Assembly: GCF_023238205.1 (NCBI RefSeq)
Contig: NZ_CP096659.1
Coordinates: forward strand, 372,001-436,000
From: Halorussus limi
GTDB lineage: Archaea > Halobacteriota > Halobacteria > Halobacteriales > Haladaptataceae
Direction: 5' to 3'
Length of the DNA: 64,000 nucleotides
The first letter of the stretch is position 1, and each line of letters opens with the position of its first letter. The translations under genes and the position numbers were made by a program. The notes beneath the pieces are model-generated. The model saw only the letters and a program-made list of their open reading frames with translations, made no database searches and was not told where the DNA came from. Below are positions 50,569 through 59,699 of this stretch, piece by piece.

Positions 50569-51246
50569 TCAGTAGATGAGTTCGTCGTCGTTCTCGACCA
50601 TGTAGAGGGTCCGGGCGGCGATGTTGACCGCGTGGTCGCCGATGCGTTCGAGGTCCCGAACCGTCAGCAGGAGGCGGGAGACGTCCTGCAGGAGTTGCTC
50701 GACTTCCTCCTCGGTGTTGCTCTCCAGTTCGGTCTCGATGAGGTCGCGGACGACGATTTCGCTGGCGCGCTCGCACCGGGCGTCGAGTTCGTCGTCCCGG
50801 TCGGCGATGCCGTAACAGCCCTCGGCGTCCTCGTCGGCGTAGGCGGTCATCGAGTCCTCTATCATGTCGAGAGTCAAGGTGCCGAGTTCCTGAATGTCGA
50901 CCTCGGGGAACACGTCGTGGTTGGCTTCGAGGGTGTACTCGCCGAGGTTGGTCGCGAGGTCGCCGATGCGTTCGAGGTCGGTGATAATCTTGAACGACGC
51001 CGCTATCATGCGGAGGTCGGAGGCGACCGGCTGTTGGAGCGCGAGCAGGTCGATGCACTCCTGTTCGAGGTCGAGGTACAGCTGGTTTACCTCCTCGTCG
51101 CCGTCGATGACCTCCCACGCGAGGTCGGTGTCTTTCTGTTCGAGCGCGTCCAGACCCATTCGGAGTCGCTCCATCACGACCTCGCTCATGTAGAGGACGT
51201 TCTCGCGGAGGTCGAGGAGCTTCTGTTGATAGTCCTCTCGGGGCAT
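50569..51246 (-). CDS. phoU: PhoU phosphate regulator, copy 2
   Basis: A 225-residue PhoU with two three-helix bundles (about 10-105 and 115-215), each carrying the E(D)xxxD metal-binding type motif: ITDLERIGDLATNLGEYTLE in the first bundle and TVRDLERIGDHAVNIAARTL in the second. In bacteria PhoU tunes the Pst transporter and the kinase of the Pho regulon by binding Mn/Mg clusters. Haloarchaea lack PhoR/PhoB, so this copy probably acts directly on Pst or on a transcriptional regulator. It ends the phosphate cluster and is 64 bases downstream of its paralogue on the same strand. Confidence 0.93.
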   Translation of the reverse strand: MPREDYQQKLLDLRENVLYMSEVVMERLRMGLDALEQKDTDLAWEVIDGDEEVNQLYLDLEQECIDLLALQQPVASDLRMIAASFKIITDLERIGDLATNLGEYTLEANHDVFPEVDIQELGTLTLDMIEDSMTAYADEDAEGCYGIADRDDELDARCERASEIVVRDLIETELESNTEEEVEQLLQDVSRLLLTVRDLERIGDHAVNIAARTLYMVENDDELIY

Positions 51247-51310
51247 AGTTACGAATGCGCGTGTCCCCCTGTTGTACCTTTCGCCCGCGCTAGCTGACCG
51301 CTCGCCGACG

Positions 51311-51991
51311 TTACTCGATGAGGCTGTCGTCGCTCTCGACCATGTAGAGGGTCCGGGCGGCGATGTTGACCGCGTGGTCGCCCACGCGCTCCAAGTCTCG
51401 AACCGTCAGTAACACGCGCGATACGTCCTGCAAGAACAGTTCGACCTCTTCGCTGTCGGCCTCGGAGGGGAGTTCGGTATCGATGAGGTCGCGGACGACG
51501 CGTTCGCTGGCGCGCTCGCACCGGGCGTCGAGGTCGTCGTCCCGGTCGGCCAGCGCCTCGCAGGCCGCGGCGTCGGCCGTCTCGTAGGCCGTCACCGCGT
51601 CGGAGACGAGTTCCGCGGCGCGCTCGCCGAGGCTCCGGAGGTCGACGTCCGAGACCACGTCTCGGTCGGCGTACAGCGCGTACTCGCCGAGGTTGGCGGC
51701 GAGGTCCGCGACGCGTTCGAGGTCGGTGATAATCTTGAACGACGCGGCGACGAGGCGGAGGTCCGAGGCGACCGGTTGTTGGAGCGCGAGCAGGTCGATG
51801 CAGTCTCGTTCGATGTCGAGGTAGAGTCGATTAATTTCCTCGTCGCCCTCGATGACGTCCCACGCGAGTTCGTGGTCCTGTCGGTCGAGCGCGACGAGAC
51901 TCGCCCGGAGTCGCGTGACGACGAGGTCCCCCATTCGGACCACGTTCTCGCGGAGGGCTTCGAGTCGGTTCCGATAGCCGGTTCGAGACAT
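51311..51991 (-). CDS. phoU: PhoU phosphate regulator, copy 1
   Basis: A 226-residue PhoU starting MSRTGYRNRLEALRENVVRM, about 65-70 percent similar to the copy downstream. Metal-site helices read IITDLERVADLAANLGEYAL and LTVRDLERVGDHAVNIAART. Upstream in-frame residues are not PhoU-like and were excluded. The gene is 237 bases downstream of pstB. That gap holds REP-like sequence (52196-52208), so transcription may reach it from pstS or from its own promoter. Two PhoU copies, plus the PhoU-domain regulator at 57199, give three PhoU-type proteins in one locus. Confidence 0.92.
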   Translation of the reverse strand: MSRTGYRNRLEALRENVVRMGDLVVTRLRASLVALDRQDHELAWDVIEGDEEINRLYLDIERDCIDLLALQQPVASDLRLVAASFKIITDLERVADLAANLGEYALYADRDVVSDVDLRSLGERAAELVSDAVTAYETADAAACEALADRDDDLDARCERASERVVRDLIDTELPSEADSEEVELFLQDVSRVLLTVRDLERVGDHAVNIAARTLYMVESDDSLIE

Positions 51992-52228
51992 GGCAGTCGA
52001 AGTTCTTTCGTTCGCTGTGGTGATGAGTCTGTTGCGCGTGGCAGTACGACGGTCGGCGAGTCTGACTGCCGACCTGCTCCGGAAACCCTCGAAACCCCGC
52101 GACCCACCGTAGTACACCGTGAGCGAACGACCGCTCGGAAGACGTGGTCCGTCTCCCGGCGTGTTTCCGCGAACGTTTCACCGGCGAGGGTAGCCCCTCC
52201 GGCGAATCTCCGAGCGCAGCGAAAGCCG

Positions 52229-53146
52229 CTATCCGAACTTCCCGGTGATGTAGTCCTCGACGCGCTGACTGTTGGGGTTCTCGAATATCTGGTCGGTCTC
52301 GCCGTACTCCACGAGTTCGCCGCCGGTCAGGAACACCGCGGTCTGGTCGGAGATGCGAGCGGCCTGTTGCATGTTGTGCGTGACGACGACCACGGTGTAG
52401 TCCTTCGAGAGTTCCTCGATGAGGTCCTCGATTTTCGCGGTGGCGATGGGGTCGAGCGCGGACGCGGGTTCGTCCATCAGGATGACCTCGGGGTCGACCG
52501 CGAGGCACCGACCGATGCAGAGGCGCTGCTGTTGGCCGCCCGAGAGACCGAGCGCGTTGTCGTCGAGTCGGTCGCTGACCTCGTCCCAGAGCGCGGCCTG
52601 TCGGAGCGAGCGCTCGACGATTTCGTCCTCCTTGTCGGGGTCGGCACGGCCGAGGAGTTTGTCGAGCAGTCCGTCGTTGATGTCGCCGTGCTTGCGCGGG
52701 CCGTAGGCGATGTTGTCCCGAATCGACTTCGGGAAGGGGTTGGGCGCCTGAAACACCATGCCGACGCGCTTGCGGAGTTCCACGAGGTTCACGCCGTCTT
52801 GGTATATCTCTTCGCCGTCGATTTCGACCGATCCCTCGACTCGCGCCGAGTTGATGCGGTCGTTCATCCGGTTGAGACACCGGAGGAACGTGGACTTCCC
52901 GCATCCGGAGGGGCCGATGAGCGCGGTGACGCTGTTCTCGGGAACGTCCATCGACACCGACTGGATGGCGTGGTCCTCGCCGTAGTAGACGTCGAGGTCC
53001 TCGACCGAAATCTTGGGCGCGCCCTCGAAGTCGTACTCGGTCCACTCGTCTTTGAGTTGCTCTTGGCTCTCGCCGCTGACCGTCGTGGGCTGGCTCGCTG
53101 TCTGTTCGTCGGCTTGCTCGCTCGGTTTGAATTCTGCGTTGCTCAT
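52229..53146 (-). CDS. pstB: Phosphate ABC transporter ATP-binding protein PstB
   Basis: A 305-residue ATPase that powers phosphate import. The ATG of [15 protein letters not shown] overlaps the pstA stop (ATGA). An acidic N-terminal extension of about 45 residues (up to [13 protein letters not shown]) is typical of halophiles. ABC motifs: Walker [18 protein letters not shown]-loop [19 protein letters not shown], signature [15 protein letters not shown], Walker [15 protein letters not shown]-loop [12 protein letters not shown]. Following residues match PstB closely (ITGKFG C-terminus). Last of the four overlapping pst genes. Confidence 0.97.
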   Translation of the reverse strand: MSNAEFKPSEQADEQTASQPTTVSGESQEQLKDEWTEYDFEGAPKISVEDLDVYYGEDHAIQSVSMDVPENSVTALIGPSGCGKSTFLRCLNRMNDRINSARVEGSVEIDGEEIYQDGVNLVELRKRVGMVFQAPNPFPKSIRDNIAYGPRKHGDINDGLLDKLLGRADPDKEDEIVERSLRQAALWDEVSDRLDDNALGLSGGQQQRLCIGRCLAVDPEVILMDEPASALDPIATAKIEDLIEELSKDYTVVVVTHNMQQAARISDQTAVFLTGGELVEYGETDQIFENPNSQRVEDYITGKFG

Positions 53147-54768
53147 TGTTCGAGTTTCCTCCGGAAGTAGATTCGAGAGACGATGCCGACCGCGTAGAAC
53201 GACATGACCACGATGAGGAGTATCAGCGCGGTCGCCCACCCGAACGCGGGGTCGGTACTCACGACGCCCGCCGTGATGGTCGCGTAGAGTTTGTAGGGCA
53301 GGGCGCTGATGCTGTCCAGCAGGACCGGGTTCGCCACGAAGGGCGGACTCGCCGTGAACCGGAAGCCCGATAGGACCGCGGGGCCGGAACTGGCCTGCAG
53401 GTTACCGGTCGCCACCAGCAGGATGGGCGCGGTCTCGCCCGCGATGCGGCCGACGCCGAGTATGACGCCGGTGATGACGCCGGGCATCGCGGCCGGGAGG
53501 ACCACGCTCTTGATGGTCTCCCACTGGCTGACGCCGAGGGCGGCGCTGGCGTCGCGGTACTCCTTGGGAACCGTCTGGATGGCCTCTCGACTGGTGATGA
53601 GAACCAGCGGCAGGAGCATGAACCCGAGGACCAACTGGCCCGCCATCAGCGAGGTAGTGTTGCCCAGACGCGGCACGAGGAAGGCGTAGCCGAACAGGCC
53701 GTAGACGATGCTCGGCGTGCTCCAGAGGCCGTTGGTCGCTATCTCGACCGCGCGGGTGAACCCGCCCTGTTCGGCGTACTCGGTGAGGAAGACGGCCGCA
53801 CCGACGCCGAGCGGAACCGCGAACAGCACCGCCCCGATGACCAACCAGACCGTGCCGACGATGGAGGGCAGGACGCCGTTGACGACGTCTTTGGACAGCG
53901 AGTAGCCGTTCATCGTGAACGGCCAGTAGAACCACACGCCGGGAATCTCGAAGATGAGATACTGGTCGAGACCCGGCACGTGGAACCAGAACGCGGGTTC
54001 GCTGAACAGGCCGAACTTCAGGCCCTCGACCATGCGCGACCAGCCCTTGGTCGCGACGAAGACGACGAGCAGGAGCAAGACTCCGAGCATCCCGAAGGCG
54101 TTCAGGCCGACCAGCAGGTAGGCCCCGGCCTGTCGTCCCCGCGTCCCGAAGCCCTCGTGGGACTTGGCGGCGGCCCACGCGCAGACGAGACCTGCGAAGA
54201 TGGTCAGCGCCGGGACGACGACCGGCCCGGTGAACGCCGCCGAGAAGCCCTCGGGTTCCCACTCCCACTCGACCGTGAGGACGTTGAGCAGGAAGAGCGC
54301 GCCGACGAGAATCGACAGCGCGCCCGCGGGGAGCGTCGAACCGATGTCCTCGCGCGGCAGGACCGTCGCCGCGCCGACGCCCGCGCCGACGAGGAGCCCG
54401 ACCGGAAGCCACAGGACGACGCTGCTCAGACCGAGCGTCTGGGACGCGACCAGCGCGCCCGCGACGACGCCGACGAGACCGAACAGGCTCCCCGTCAGCA
54501 GTCCGGCGCTCCGGTTCGGCGCCGTGTCCACGAGGCCGGTGCGGGAGGCCAGTCCGAGTGCGACGACGGCGACGCCCGCGAGGACGAGGCTGGCCCCGTA
54601 GAGGTTGAAGAGGCTCACGCCGAAGAAGTCGCTCTCGACCTCGGTCCACTGGAAGATGGCCGCGAAGCCCATGACGACCGACAGCACGTTCAGACCGACG
54701 ACGCTGGCGGCGACTCGCTCGGCCAGCGACGACTCCTCGGCGACCAGATTGCTCGACTCGTAGCTCAT
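53143..54768 (-). CDS. pstA: Phosphate ABC transporter permease PstA
   Basis: A 541-residue permease, longer than the 280-300 residues of bacterial PstA. The N-terminal 250 residues form about seven extra hydrophobic helices without ABC-permease motifs, an extension seen in some haloarchaeal PstA proteins. The C-terminal half is canonical: [24 protein letters not shown]-type region with [20 protein letters not shown], and the EAA loop near [20 protein letters not shown] followed by [20 protein letters not shown]. It overlaps pstC and pstB by 4 nt on either side, so translation is coupled along the operon. Confidence 0.92.
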   Translation of the reverse strand: MSYESSNLVAEESSLAERVAASVVGLNVLSVVMGFAAIFQWTEVESDFFGVSLFNLYGASLVLAGVAVVALGLASRTGLVDTAPNRSAGLLTGSLFGLVGVVAGALVASQTLGLSSVVLWLPVGLLVGAGVGAATVLPREDIGSTLPAGALSILVGALFLLNVLTVEWEWEPEGFSAAFTGPVVVPALTIFAGLVCAWAAAKSHEGFGTRGRQAGAYLLVGLNAFGMLGVLLLLVVFVATKGWSRMVEGLKFGLFSEPAFWFHVPGLDQYLIFEIPGVWFYWPFTMNGYSLSKDVVNGVLPSIVGTVWLVIGAVLFAVPLGVGAAVFLTEYAEQGGFTRAVEIATNGLWSTPSIVYGLFGYAFLVPRLGNTTSLMAGQLVLGFMLLPLVLITSREAIQTVPKEYRDASAALGVSQWETIKSVVLPAAMPGVITGVILGVGRIAGETAPILLVATGNLQASSGPAVLSGFRFTASPPFVANPVLLDSISALPYKLYATITAGVVSTDPAFGWATALILLIVVMSFYAVGIVSRIYFRRKLEQ

Positions 54769-55838
54769 TGGCTTCCACCCAGTTTACGCTCCATGTGCGC
54801 TTCGACCAGTTGCGAGGCGATGCTGAGTCCGAGGACGGTCACGAACAGCACGACCCCGGCCGCGAACAGCGCCGACATCTGGTTGCCCGAGGCGACGCCG
54901 TACTGGCCCGCGATGACGCTGGTCAGGGTCTCGGTCCCCTTGAACACGTCGTAGAGCGGGTCCGGCAGGACCTGCTGGTGGGGGAGCATCACGGTCACGG
55001 CCATGGTCTCGCCGACCGCCCGGCCGACGCCGAGCAGGACCGCGGCCGAGACCCCCGAGAACGACGCCGGGATGGTGACGCTCTTGATGGTCTGCCAGTC
55101 GGTCGCGCCGAGCGCGAGCGACCCGCTCTTCATAGACTCGGGCACGCTGTCGATGGCGTCCTCGGCGACCGAGACCACCGTCGGGAGCGCCATCACGCCG
55201 ATGACGAGTCCGGCCGCGAACAGGCTCCCGAAGTTGGCCAACTCGAACTCCTCCATCATGTACGTGTTGATGATGACGTAGCCGATGAAGCCGTAGACGA
55301 TGGAGGGGACGCCGGCCAGAATCTCGATGCCGGGCTTGATGACCTCGCGGGCCCACCCCGGCGCGATTTCGCTGATGAACAGCGCACCGGCCACGCCGAG
55401 CGGTGCGGCGATGGCCATCGCCAGCAGGGTGGTGACGAGGGTGCCCCACATCATCGGAACCAGCGAGTAGATTCCCTGACTGGTGCTCCAGAGCGGTTGG
55501 CTGGTCTTGAGGACGATGTCGAGACCCATCGCCTGGAACACCGGAATCGACCGGAGTATCAGATATACCGTGATGAGTCCGAGGATGACGATGGTCGAGG
55601 CGGTCATCAGGAACATCAGGAGTTTCGCGGTGTTGGCCTGATGGGCCTTCCAGCCGTACGTGACGACGCCGAAGAACGCGAGGAGCGGGAACACCGTGTA
55701 GGCGGGCGCGACGAGGAACGCCAACAGCGCACCCAGCACCGACGCGACCGCGACGCCGTTCACGAACTGCTCCCCGCGGTCCATCTCCTCGACGGTCGTG
55801 CGAGCGGACCGAACGCGGGCGTCGACGCTACCGATCAT
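54765..55838 (-). CDS. pstC: Phosphate ABC transporter permease PstC
   Basis: A 357-residue permease with about eight helices. The first 60 residues are polar plus one early hydrophobic pair, then the permease core: VPMMWGTLVTTLLAMAIAAP, IEILAGVPSIVYGFIGYVII, and the EAA loop EDAIDSVPESMKSGSLALGA followed by TDWQTIKSVTIPASFSG, which contacts PstB. The C-terminus ends with [10 protein letters not shown]. It pairs with PstA as a heterodimeric channel for phosphate. Overlaps both neighbours by 4 nt. Second gene of the operon, after pstS. Confidence 0.94.
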   Translation of the reverse strand: MIGSVDARVRSARTTVEEMDRGEQFVNGVAVASVLGALLAFLVAPAYTVFPLLAFFGVVTYGWKAHQANTAKLLMFLMTASTIVILGLITVYLILRSIPVFQAMGLDIVLKTSQPLWSTSQGIYSLVPMMWGTLVTTLLAMAIAAPLGVAGALFISEIAPGWAREVIKPGIEILAGVPSIVYGFIGYVIINTYMMEEFELANFGSLFAAGLVIGVMALPTVVSVAEDAIDSVPESMKSGSLALGATDWQTIKSVTIPASFSGVSAAVLLGVGRAVGETMAVTVMLPHQQVLPDPLYDVFKGTETLTSVIAGQYGVASGNQMSALFAAGVVLFVTVLGLSIASQLVEAHMERKLGGSQ

Positions 55839-56929
55839 TTGGCGTCGGGGAGCTTTTCGAGTTGGTTCTTTCGCCGTTCTTTCGTCAGCATCGAGTAGCC
55901 CTCGGGCTTGACGAAGTTCTGCTGTCCGTACTCGCTGATTATCATGCGGAGGTACGCCGCCTCCTTCTTCGAGGTGCCCCCGTAGGTGTAGCAGTGGAGG
56001 TCACGCGAGAGCGGATAGTTCTCGTCGGCGAGGTTCTTGCCGGGTTCGTACACCGTCCCGTCGAACGAGAGTTTGACCGGCGGGGTCTGGTCGGTGACGA
56101 ACGCCAGCGCCATGTACGCGATGGCGTTGCTCGATTGGGCGACGATGGTCTTGACCTGCTGATTCTGACCCTTGCGCACGTCCACGCCCGACATCGAGGC
56201 GTTCGGGTCGCCGAGCATGTTCGCCCGGAACGCGGTGTCGGTCCCCGACCCCTCGGCACGACCGACCGCCTGAATATCCTTGTCTTCGCCCTCGTAGGAC
56301 GGAATCTCCGACCAGTTCGTAATCTTGCCGGTGTATATCTTCCGGACCTGTTCGGCAGTCAGCTTCGTCACGCCCGCCTCGTAAATCTCCTTGCTGACGA
56401 CGATGGGTTGGGCGTCCACGCCCACGACGTGGTCTTTGAACTTCTCGAGTTCCTCCTCGCTCAGGTCGGTGAGTTCGGCGGCGACGGGTGCGCTCGCGTT
56501 GCCGATGTCGATGAGACCGTTCTTGAGTTTCTCCAGTCCGGTCCCGGAGTGGCTCAGGCCGACGTTGACCTTGTACGGCGGCGTCGTGTCGCCTCCGCCG
56601 TCGAACCCGTACATGCTGGCCCAGTAGTTGGCCAGTCGTTCGTCGGTGTCGATGCCGTAGTTGCTCGGCCCCCAGTACTCCTCGTCGTCGGCGGGTGGGT
56701 TGGAGTTCCACACCGACGCGGCCGTACTCGTAATCGGATACACAGTCGAGGAACCGCCCGCCTTTAGCTGTTCCAAAGACGAGTCGTCCGATGCTCCGGA
56801 CTCGGTGGTCGTTCCCCCACGACCACCGGGAGGCGTCGGACTCGTGCTGATACAGCCAGCCAGTCCGGCGATGGCGGTCCCCCCTCCGAGCAAAACAGTT
56901 CGACGATCCACAGAGGGTCTTTCCCGCAT
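55835..56929 (-). CDS. pstS: Phosphate-binding lipoprotein PstS
   Basis: A 364-residue substrate-binding protein anchored outside the membrane. The N-terminus MRERPSVDRRTVLLGGGTAI continues to the lipobox LAGC, so export is probably by Tat with lipid attachment at Cys 31. A Gly/Pro/Ser linker leads to the binding domain beginning LKAGGSSTVYPITSTAASVW, with the phosphate loop GGSSTVYPI. Other contacts: VGLSHSGTGLEKLKNGLIDI, VSKEIYEAGVTKLTAEQVRK and AVGRAEGSGTDTAFRANMLG, where the R-x-E-G-S-G-T segment holds the anion. The gene heads the pst operon. The promoter region contains a perfect 12-base A/T palindrome. Confidence 0.95.
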   Translation of the reverse strand: MRERPSVDRRTVLLGGGTAIAGLAGCISTSPTPPGGRGGTTTESGASDDSSLEQLKAGGSSTVYPITSTAASVWNSNPPADDEEYWGPSNYGIDTDERLANYWASMYGFDGGGDTTPPYKVNVGLSHSGTGLEKLKNGLIDIGNASAPVAAELTDLSEEELEKFKDHVVGVDAQPIVVSKEIYEAGVTKLTAEQVRKIYTGKITNWSEIPSYEGEDKDIQAVGRAEGSGTDTAFRANMLGDPNASMSGVDVRKGQNQQVKTIVAQSSNAIAYMALAFVTDQTPPVKLSFDGTVYEPGKNLADENYPLSRDLHCYTYGGTSKKEAAYLRMIISEYGQQNFVKPEGYSMLTKERRKNQLEKLPDAK

Positions 56930-57198
56930 TGGAATGGATTTACCTCAGGCCAAGTAAATACCCTTCTATTATATCTATATAGATGTACGTACCCATCAGT
57001 ATTCACGTTCGGCATCACCTCCGGGATGTCAGCAAAGTCCAATAGGAGCAGTCTCAGGCCGAGAGGGCAGAGAGGAGAACTCGAGAGCGTCGAGACCTTC
57101 CGGAGAACACGCACGATTCCCCGTCGGGTTTCCGCAGAGAACTCGACTCGTATATAGATTTGAATAGATTTATTGTGCATCGACTCTCGCTTCGTGAC
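56930..57198. promoter_or_regulatory. Divergent phosphate control region (pstS and AbrB-PhoU gene)
   Basis: A 269-base spacer. On the pstS side the palindrome ATCTATATAGAT (56973-56984) lies 44-55 nt before the ATG and includes a TATA-like core. On the regulator side TATATAGATT begins at 57151, and ATAGATTT is repeated at 57154-57161 and 57164-57171, exactly 10 bases apart. The word TATATAGAT occurs at both promoters. This is a good candidate for a phosphate-responsive operator, comparable in idea to the P-box described for Halobacterium pst operons, although I cannot confirm a consensus match. Confidence 0.5.
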
Positions 57199-58200
57199 AT
57201 GGAGACGCGGAAAGTCCAAGTCACGGGCGGATCCACGTTCACCGTCTCGATTCCGAAGGGATGGGCCACCGAGAACGGTATCGAGGCGGGGGACCGCGTC
57301 GAGTTCCACCCCGAGGGAGACTCGCTGTTACTCTCTCCCCGGACGGCGGAGGACACGGTGGAGGGCACCGTAGACATCACCGACCTCGAAGGGGCCGAAC
57401 TCATGCGGACGGTGTTCACGCTCTACGTCAGCGGCTTCGACATCATCAACCTCGAAGCGACGCGCGTGACCCCCGACCAGCGTCGGACGGTCCGGGACGC
57501 CACGCAGGGACTGGTCGGACTGGAAGTCATCGAGGAGACCAGCGACCGAGTGGTCCTGCAGGACCTGCTCGACTCCTCGGAACTGTCGATTCACAACGCC
57601 ATCACGCGCATGCGACTCGTCGCGATAACGATGCTACAGGACGCCGTGACCGCACTGGTCGAGAACGACGACGACCTCGCCACGGACGTCATCGAACGCG
57701 ACGACGACGTGGACCGACTCTGGTTCATGATTTCGCGGGTGTTCCGGTCGGCGCTCCGCAACCCGAGTACCGCCGCCGACATCGGCCTCCCGCGCGAAAC
57801 GTGTTTCGACTACCACTCCAGCGCACGCCAACTGGAGCGTATCGCCGACCACGCCGCGAAGATCGGCAACCACGCGCTGGAACTCGGCGAGATTCCCGAC
57901 GAAGTCTCCGAAGCCCTCGAGGAACTCCACGCCGAGTCGGCCGACGTCGTCGAGATGGCGATGGACGCCCTGCTCGAAGAGGACGGTTCCGAGGCGACCC
58001 GCCTCGGGAACAGCGCGCGCGAACACGTCCGACAGATAGACGAACACACCCGCGCGGTGGACGACCTCATCCGCGAGATGGACGCCGAACGCGCCCAGCA
58101 ACTCAGTCTCGTCGTCGACTCGCTGTCACGGAGCGCCGACTACGGCGGCAACATCGCCGAGACCGCCCTCCAGAAGGCCGCGCCGCGACCCGAAAATTAG
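57199..58200 (+). CDS. AbrB/SpoVT-PhoU fusion, phosphate regulator
   Basis: A 333-residue protein. The start at the ATG of METRKVQVTGGSTFTVSIPK is chosen because the upstream residues overlap the promoter. Residues 1-50 form a SpoVT-AbrB-like swapped-hairpin DNA-binding domain (PKGWATENGIEAGDRVEFHP). Residues about 120-325 are a PhoU-like helical domain with SARQLERIADHAAKIGNHAL and DSLSRSADYGGNIAETALQK. Such fusions are archaeal phosphate regulators that can sense the Pst state through the PhoU part and bind DNA through the AbrB part. Divergent position from pstS strongly suggests control of the pst operon and of itself. Confidence 0.92.
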   Translation: METRKVQVTGGSTFTVSIPKGWATENGIEAGDRVEFHPEGDSLLLSPRTAEDTVEGTVDITDLEGAELMRTVFTLYVSGFDIINLEATRVTPDQRRTVRDATQGLVGLEVIEETSDRVVLQDLLDSSELSIHNAITRMRLVAITMLQDAVTALVENDDDLATDVIERDDDVDRLWFMISRVFRSALRNPSTAADIGLPRETCFDYHSSARQLERIADHAAKIGNHALELGEIPDEVSEALEELHAESADVVEMAMDALLEEDGSEATRLGNSAREHVRQIDEHTRAVDDLIREMDAERAQQLSLVVDSLSRSADYGGNIAETALQKAAPRPEN

Positions 58201-58322
58201 ATTTCGTCGCGTTCTTCACCCGACTTACTGCTTCCACCTTTGACCGGACGTTCGGGAGACGACGTGATTCCGCCGAACCCGCCACTCACCGCGAGGTAGC
58301 CGAGCGGTTGAACGGAGAACAC
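58197..58322 (-). CDS. Possible 41-residue leaderless microprotein
   Basis: A short frame beginning with GTG: VFSVQPLGYLAVSGGFGGIT, then a polar tail SSPERPVKGGSSKSGEERDE and I before TAA. The first half is a mildly hydrophobic segment with several Gly residues, and the second half is charged, unlike the Arg/Pro/Ser-only pattern of shadow frames. A TATA-like stretch on the minus strand (complement of ATAAAATAGATA at 58345-58356) is centred about 27 nt upstream of the GTG, the spacing expected for a leaderless transcript. It overlaps the 3' end of the regulator gene by 4 bases. No homology check was possible. Confidence 0.35.
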   Translation of the reverse strand: MFSVQPLGYLAVSGGFGGITSSPERPVKGGSSKSGEERDEI

Positions 58323-58438
58323 ACCAACGGTTCGCTCATCTTCGATAAAATAGATATCAGACGGCCTACACGACGGACCGCTCGCCACTACTTCGGTCGG
58401 CAGCGAAGCGTCGAGGGGTGACGTGACCGCCCCGCTAC

Positions 58439-59581
58439 TCAGAGTTCGCCCAGTTTTCGGAGGAGTTGGCCCTCGTACTCCCGGTCGCTCTCGACGCCCT
58501 TCATCTCGAGGACGTTGCGCTCCAGTTTGTCGCGGGCGACGCTGAACGCCTGTTCGGCGCCGTAGCCTTCGCCGGACCCGGCGACCTGCCCGCGGTTGGT
58601 TCGGAGTCGAATCTTGCACTGGAGGAGCGGCGTGCCCCGGAGTTTCTCCTTGTGTTCGTGGAAGCGCACGTGCGCGTGTCGAACTTGCATCTTCTGGTAC
58701 TTGTCCGAAATCTCCGCGATGGACGAGCGAATCGACTCCCGCGAGAGGGTGTCGAGCAGGTTCACGTTGGTGATTTGCACGTCCATCACGTCCTCCTCAG
58801 TGTACGAGAGCGCACGCAACACGTCGGTCTTGGTGATGACGCCGCCGACCACTCGGTCGTCGTCCTTGGGGGTGACGACGAGTCCCGAGTAGTCGTTGTC
58901 GAGCATGCGTTCGACCGCGTCGCGCACGCTCTCGTCCAAGTTCGTGGTGATGGCCGGACTCGACATCACGTCGTAGACCGGGAGGTCGAGGAGTCGGTCG
59001 CCCTCGCCCGACCGGTCGCCCCGAGTCGTCTTCTCGACGCTCCGGGTCGCGAACTCCACCACGTCCTGGGTCGTGACGACGCCGGTCAGGAACCCGTCGT
59101 CGTCCACGACCGGAAGCCGGGAGACGCCGTGTTCGCGCAGGCGGTTGATGGCCTGTCCGAGCGTGGCGTCCTCCGCGATGGAGACGACGTTCTCCGTGTA
59201 TATCTGTTCGACCGTGAGCGTGTCGAGATTTTCGAGCACCGCCTCGAGGATGAGGTCTTGGTCCACGACGCCCCAGAGGGTGCCCGACTCGAAGACGGGC
59301 GCGACCTTGGTGCCGCCCTCGACCAAGGCGCGGGCGACGTCACGGACGTTGTCGGTCCGGTCGACGCGGGGTGCCGACTTGGTCAGAGTGTCGACTTTGG
59401 TGTGGTCCTCGATGTGCGAGCGCAGCAGTTGTTTCTGGGTGATGACACCCTCGTAGTCGCCCGCACGCGTCACGATGATTCCCTTGGGATTCTCCTCCTC
59501 GAAGATAGAACGGGCCTTCCCGACGTTCGATTCGGCGTCTAACTCGATGTAGTCCGTCGTTGCGATATCGGCGATGTCCAT
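58439..59581 (-). CDS. Four-CBS-domain protein with HPF-like C-terminal domain
   Basis: A 380-residue cytoplasmic protein starting MDIADIATTDYIELDAESNV. Four CBS repeats are visible, each with the G-(V/I)-(V/I)-(T/D) pattern: AGDYEGVITQKQLLRSHIED, SGTLWGVVDQDLILEAVLEN, DGFLTGVVTTQDVVEFATRS and DRVVGGVITKTDVLRALSYT. CBS pairs usually bind adenine nucleotides. The last 95 residues contain HAHVRFHEHKEKLRGTPLLQ and GSGEGYGAEQAFSVARDKLE, which resemble the ribosome-hibernation-factor/RaiA-type (HPF) domain. The combination suggests an energy-sensing protein acting on ribosomes, and this is an inference. An upstream in-frame extension was excluded. Confidence 0.8.
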   Translation of the reverse strand: MDIADIATTDYIELDAESNVGKARSIFEEENPKGIIVTRAGDYEGVITQKQLLRSHIEDHTKVDTLTKSAPRVDRTDNVRDVARALVEGGTKVAPVFESGTLWGVVDQDLILEAVLENLDTLTVEQIYTENVVSIAEDATLGQAINRLREHGVSRLPVVDDDGFLTGVVTTQDVVEFATRSVEKTTRGDRSGEGDRLLDLPVYDVMSSPAITTNLDESVRDAVERMLDNDYSGLVVTPKDDDRVVGGVITKTDVLRALSYTEEDVMDVQITNVNLLDTLSRESIRSSIAEISDKYQKMQVRHAHVRFHEHKEKLRGTPLLQCKIRLRTNRGQVAGSGEGYGAEQAFSVARDKLERNVLEMKGVESDREYEGQLLRKLGEL

Positions 59582-59699
59582 CGTCGTCCGAACGTAGGCC
59601 GCCAGCGATAATGAAACTTGGCCGAGTTGTCGGACTACGAGACTGACCGGTACCCCTTTGAACCGTGTTTTTTTGCCGCGAGCGCCCGTATCGCCGGAG

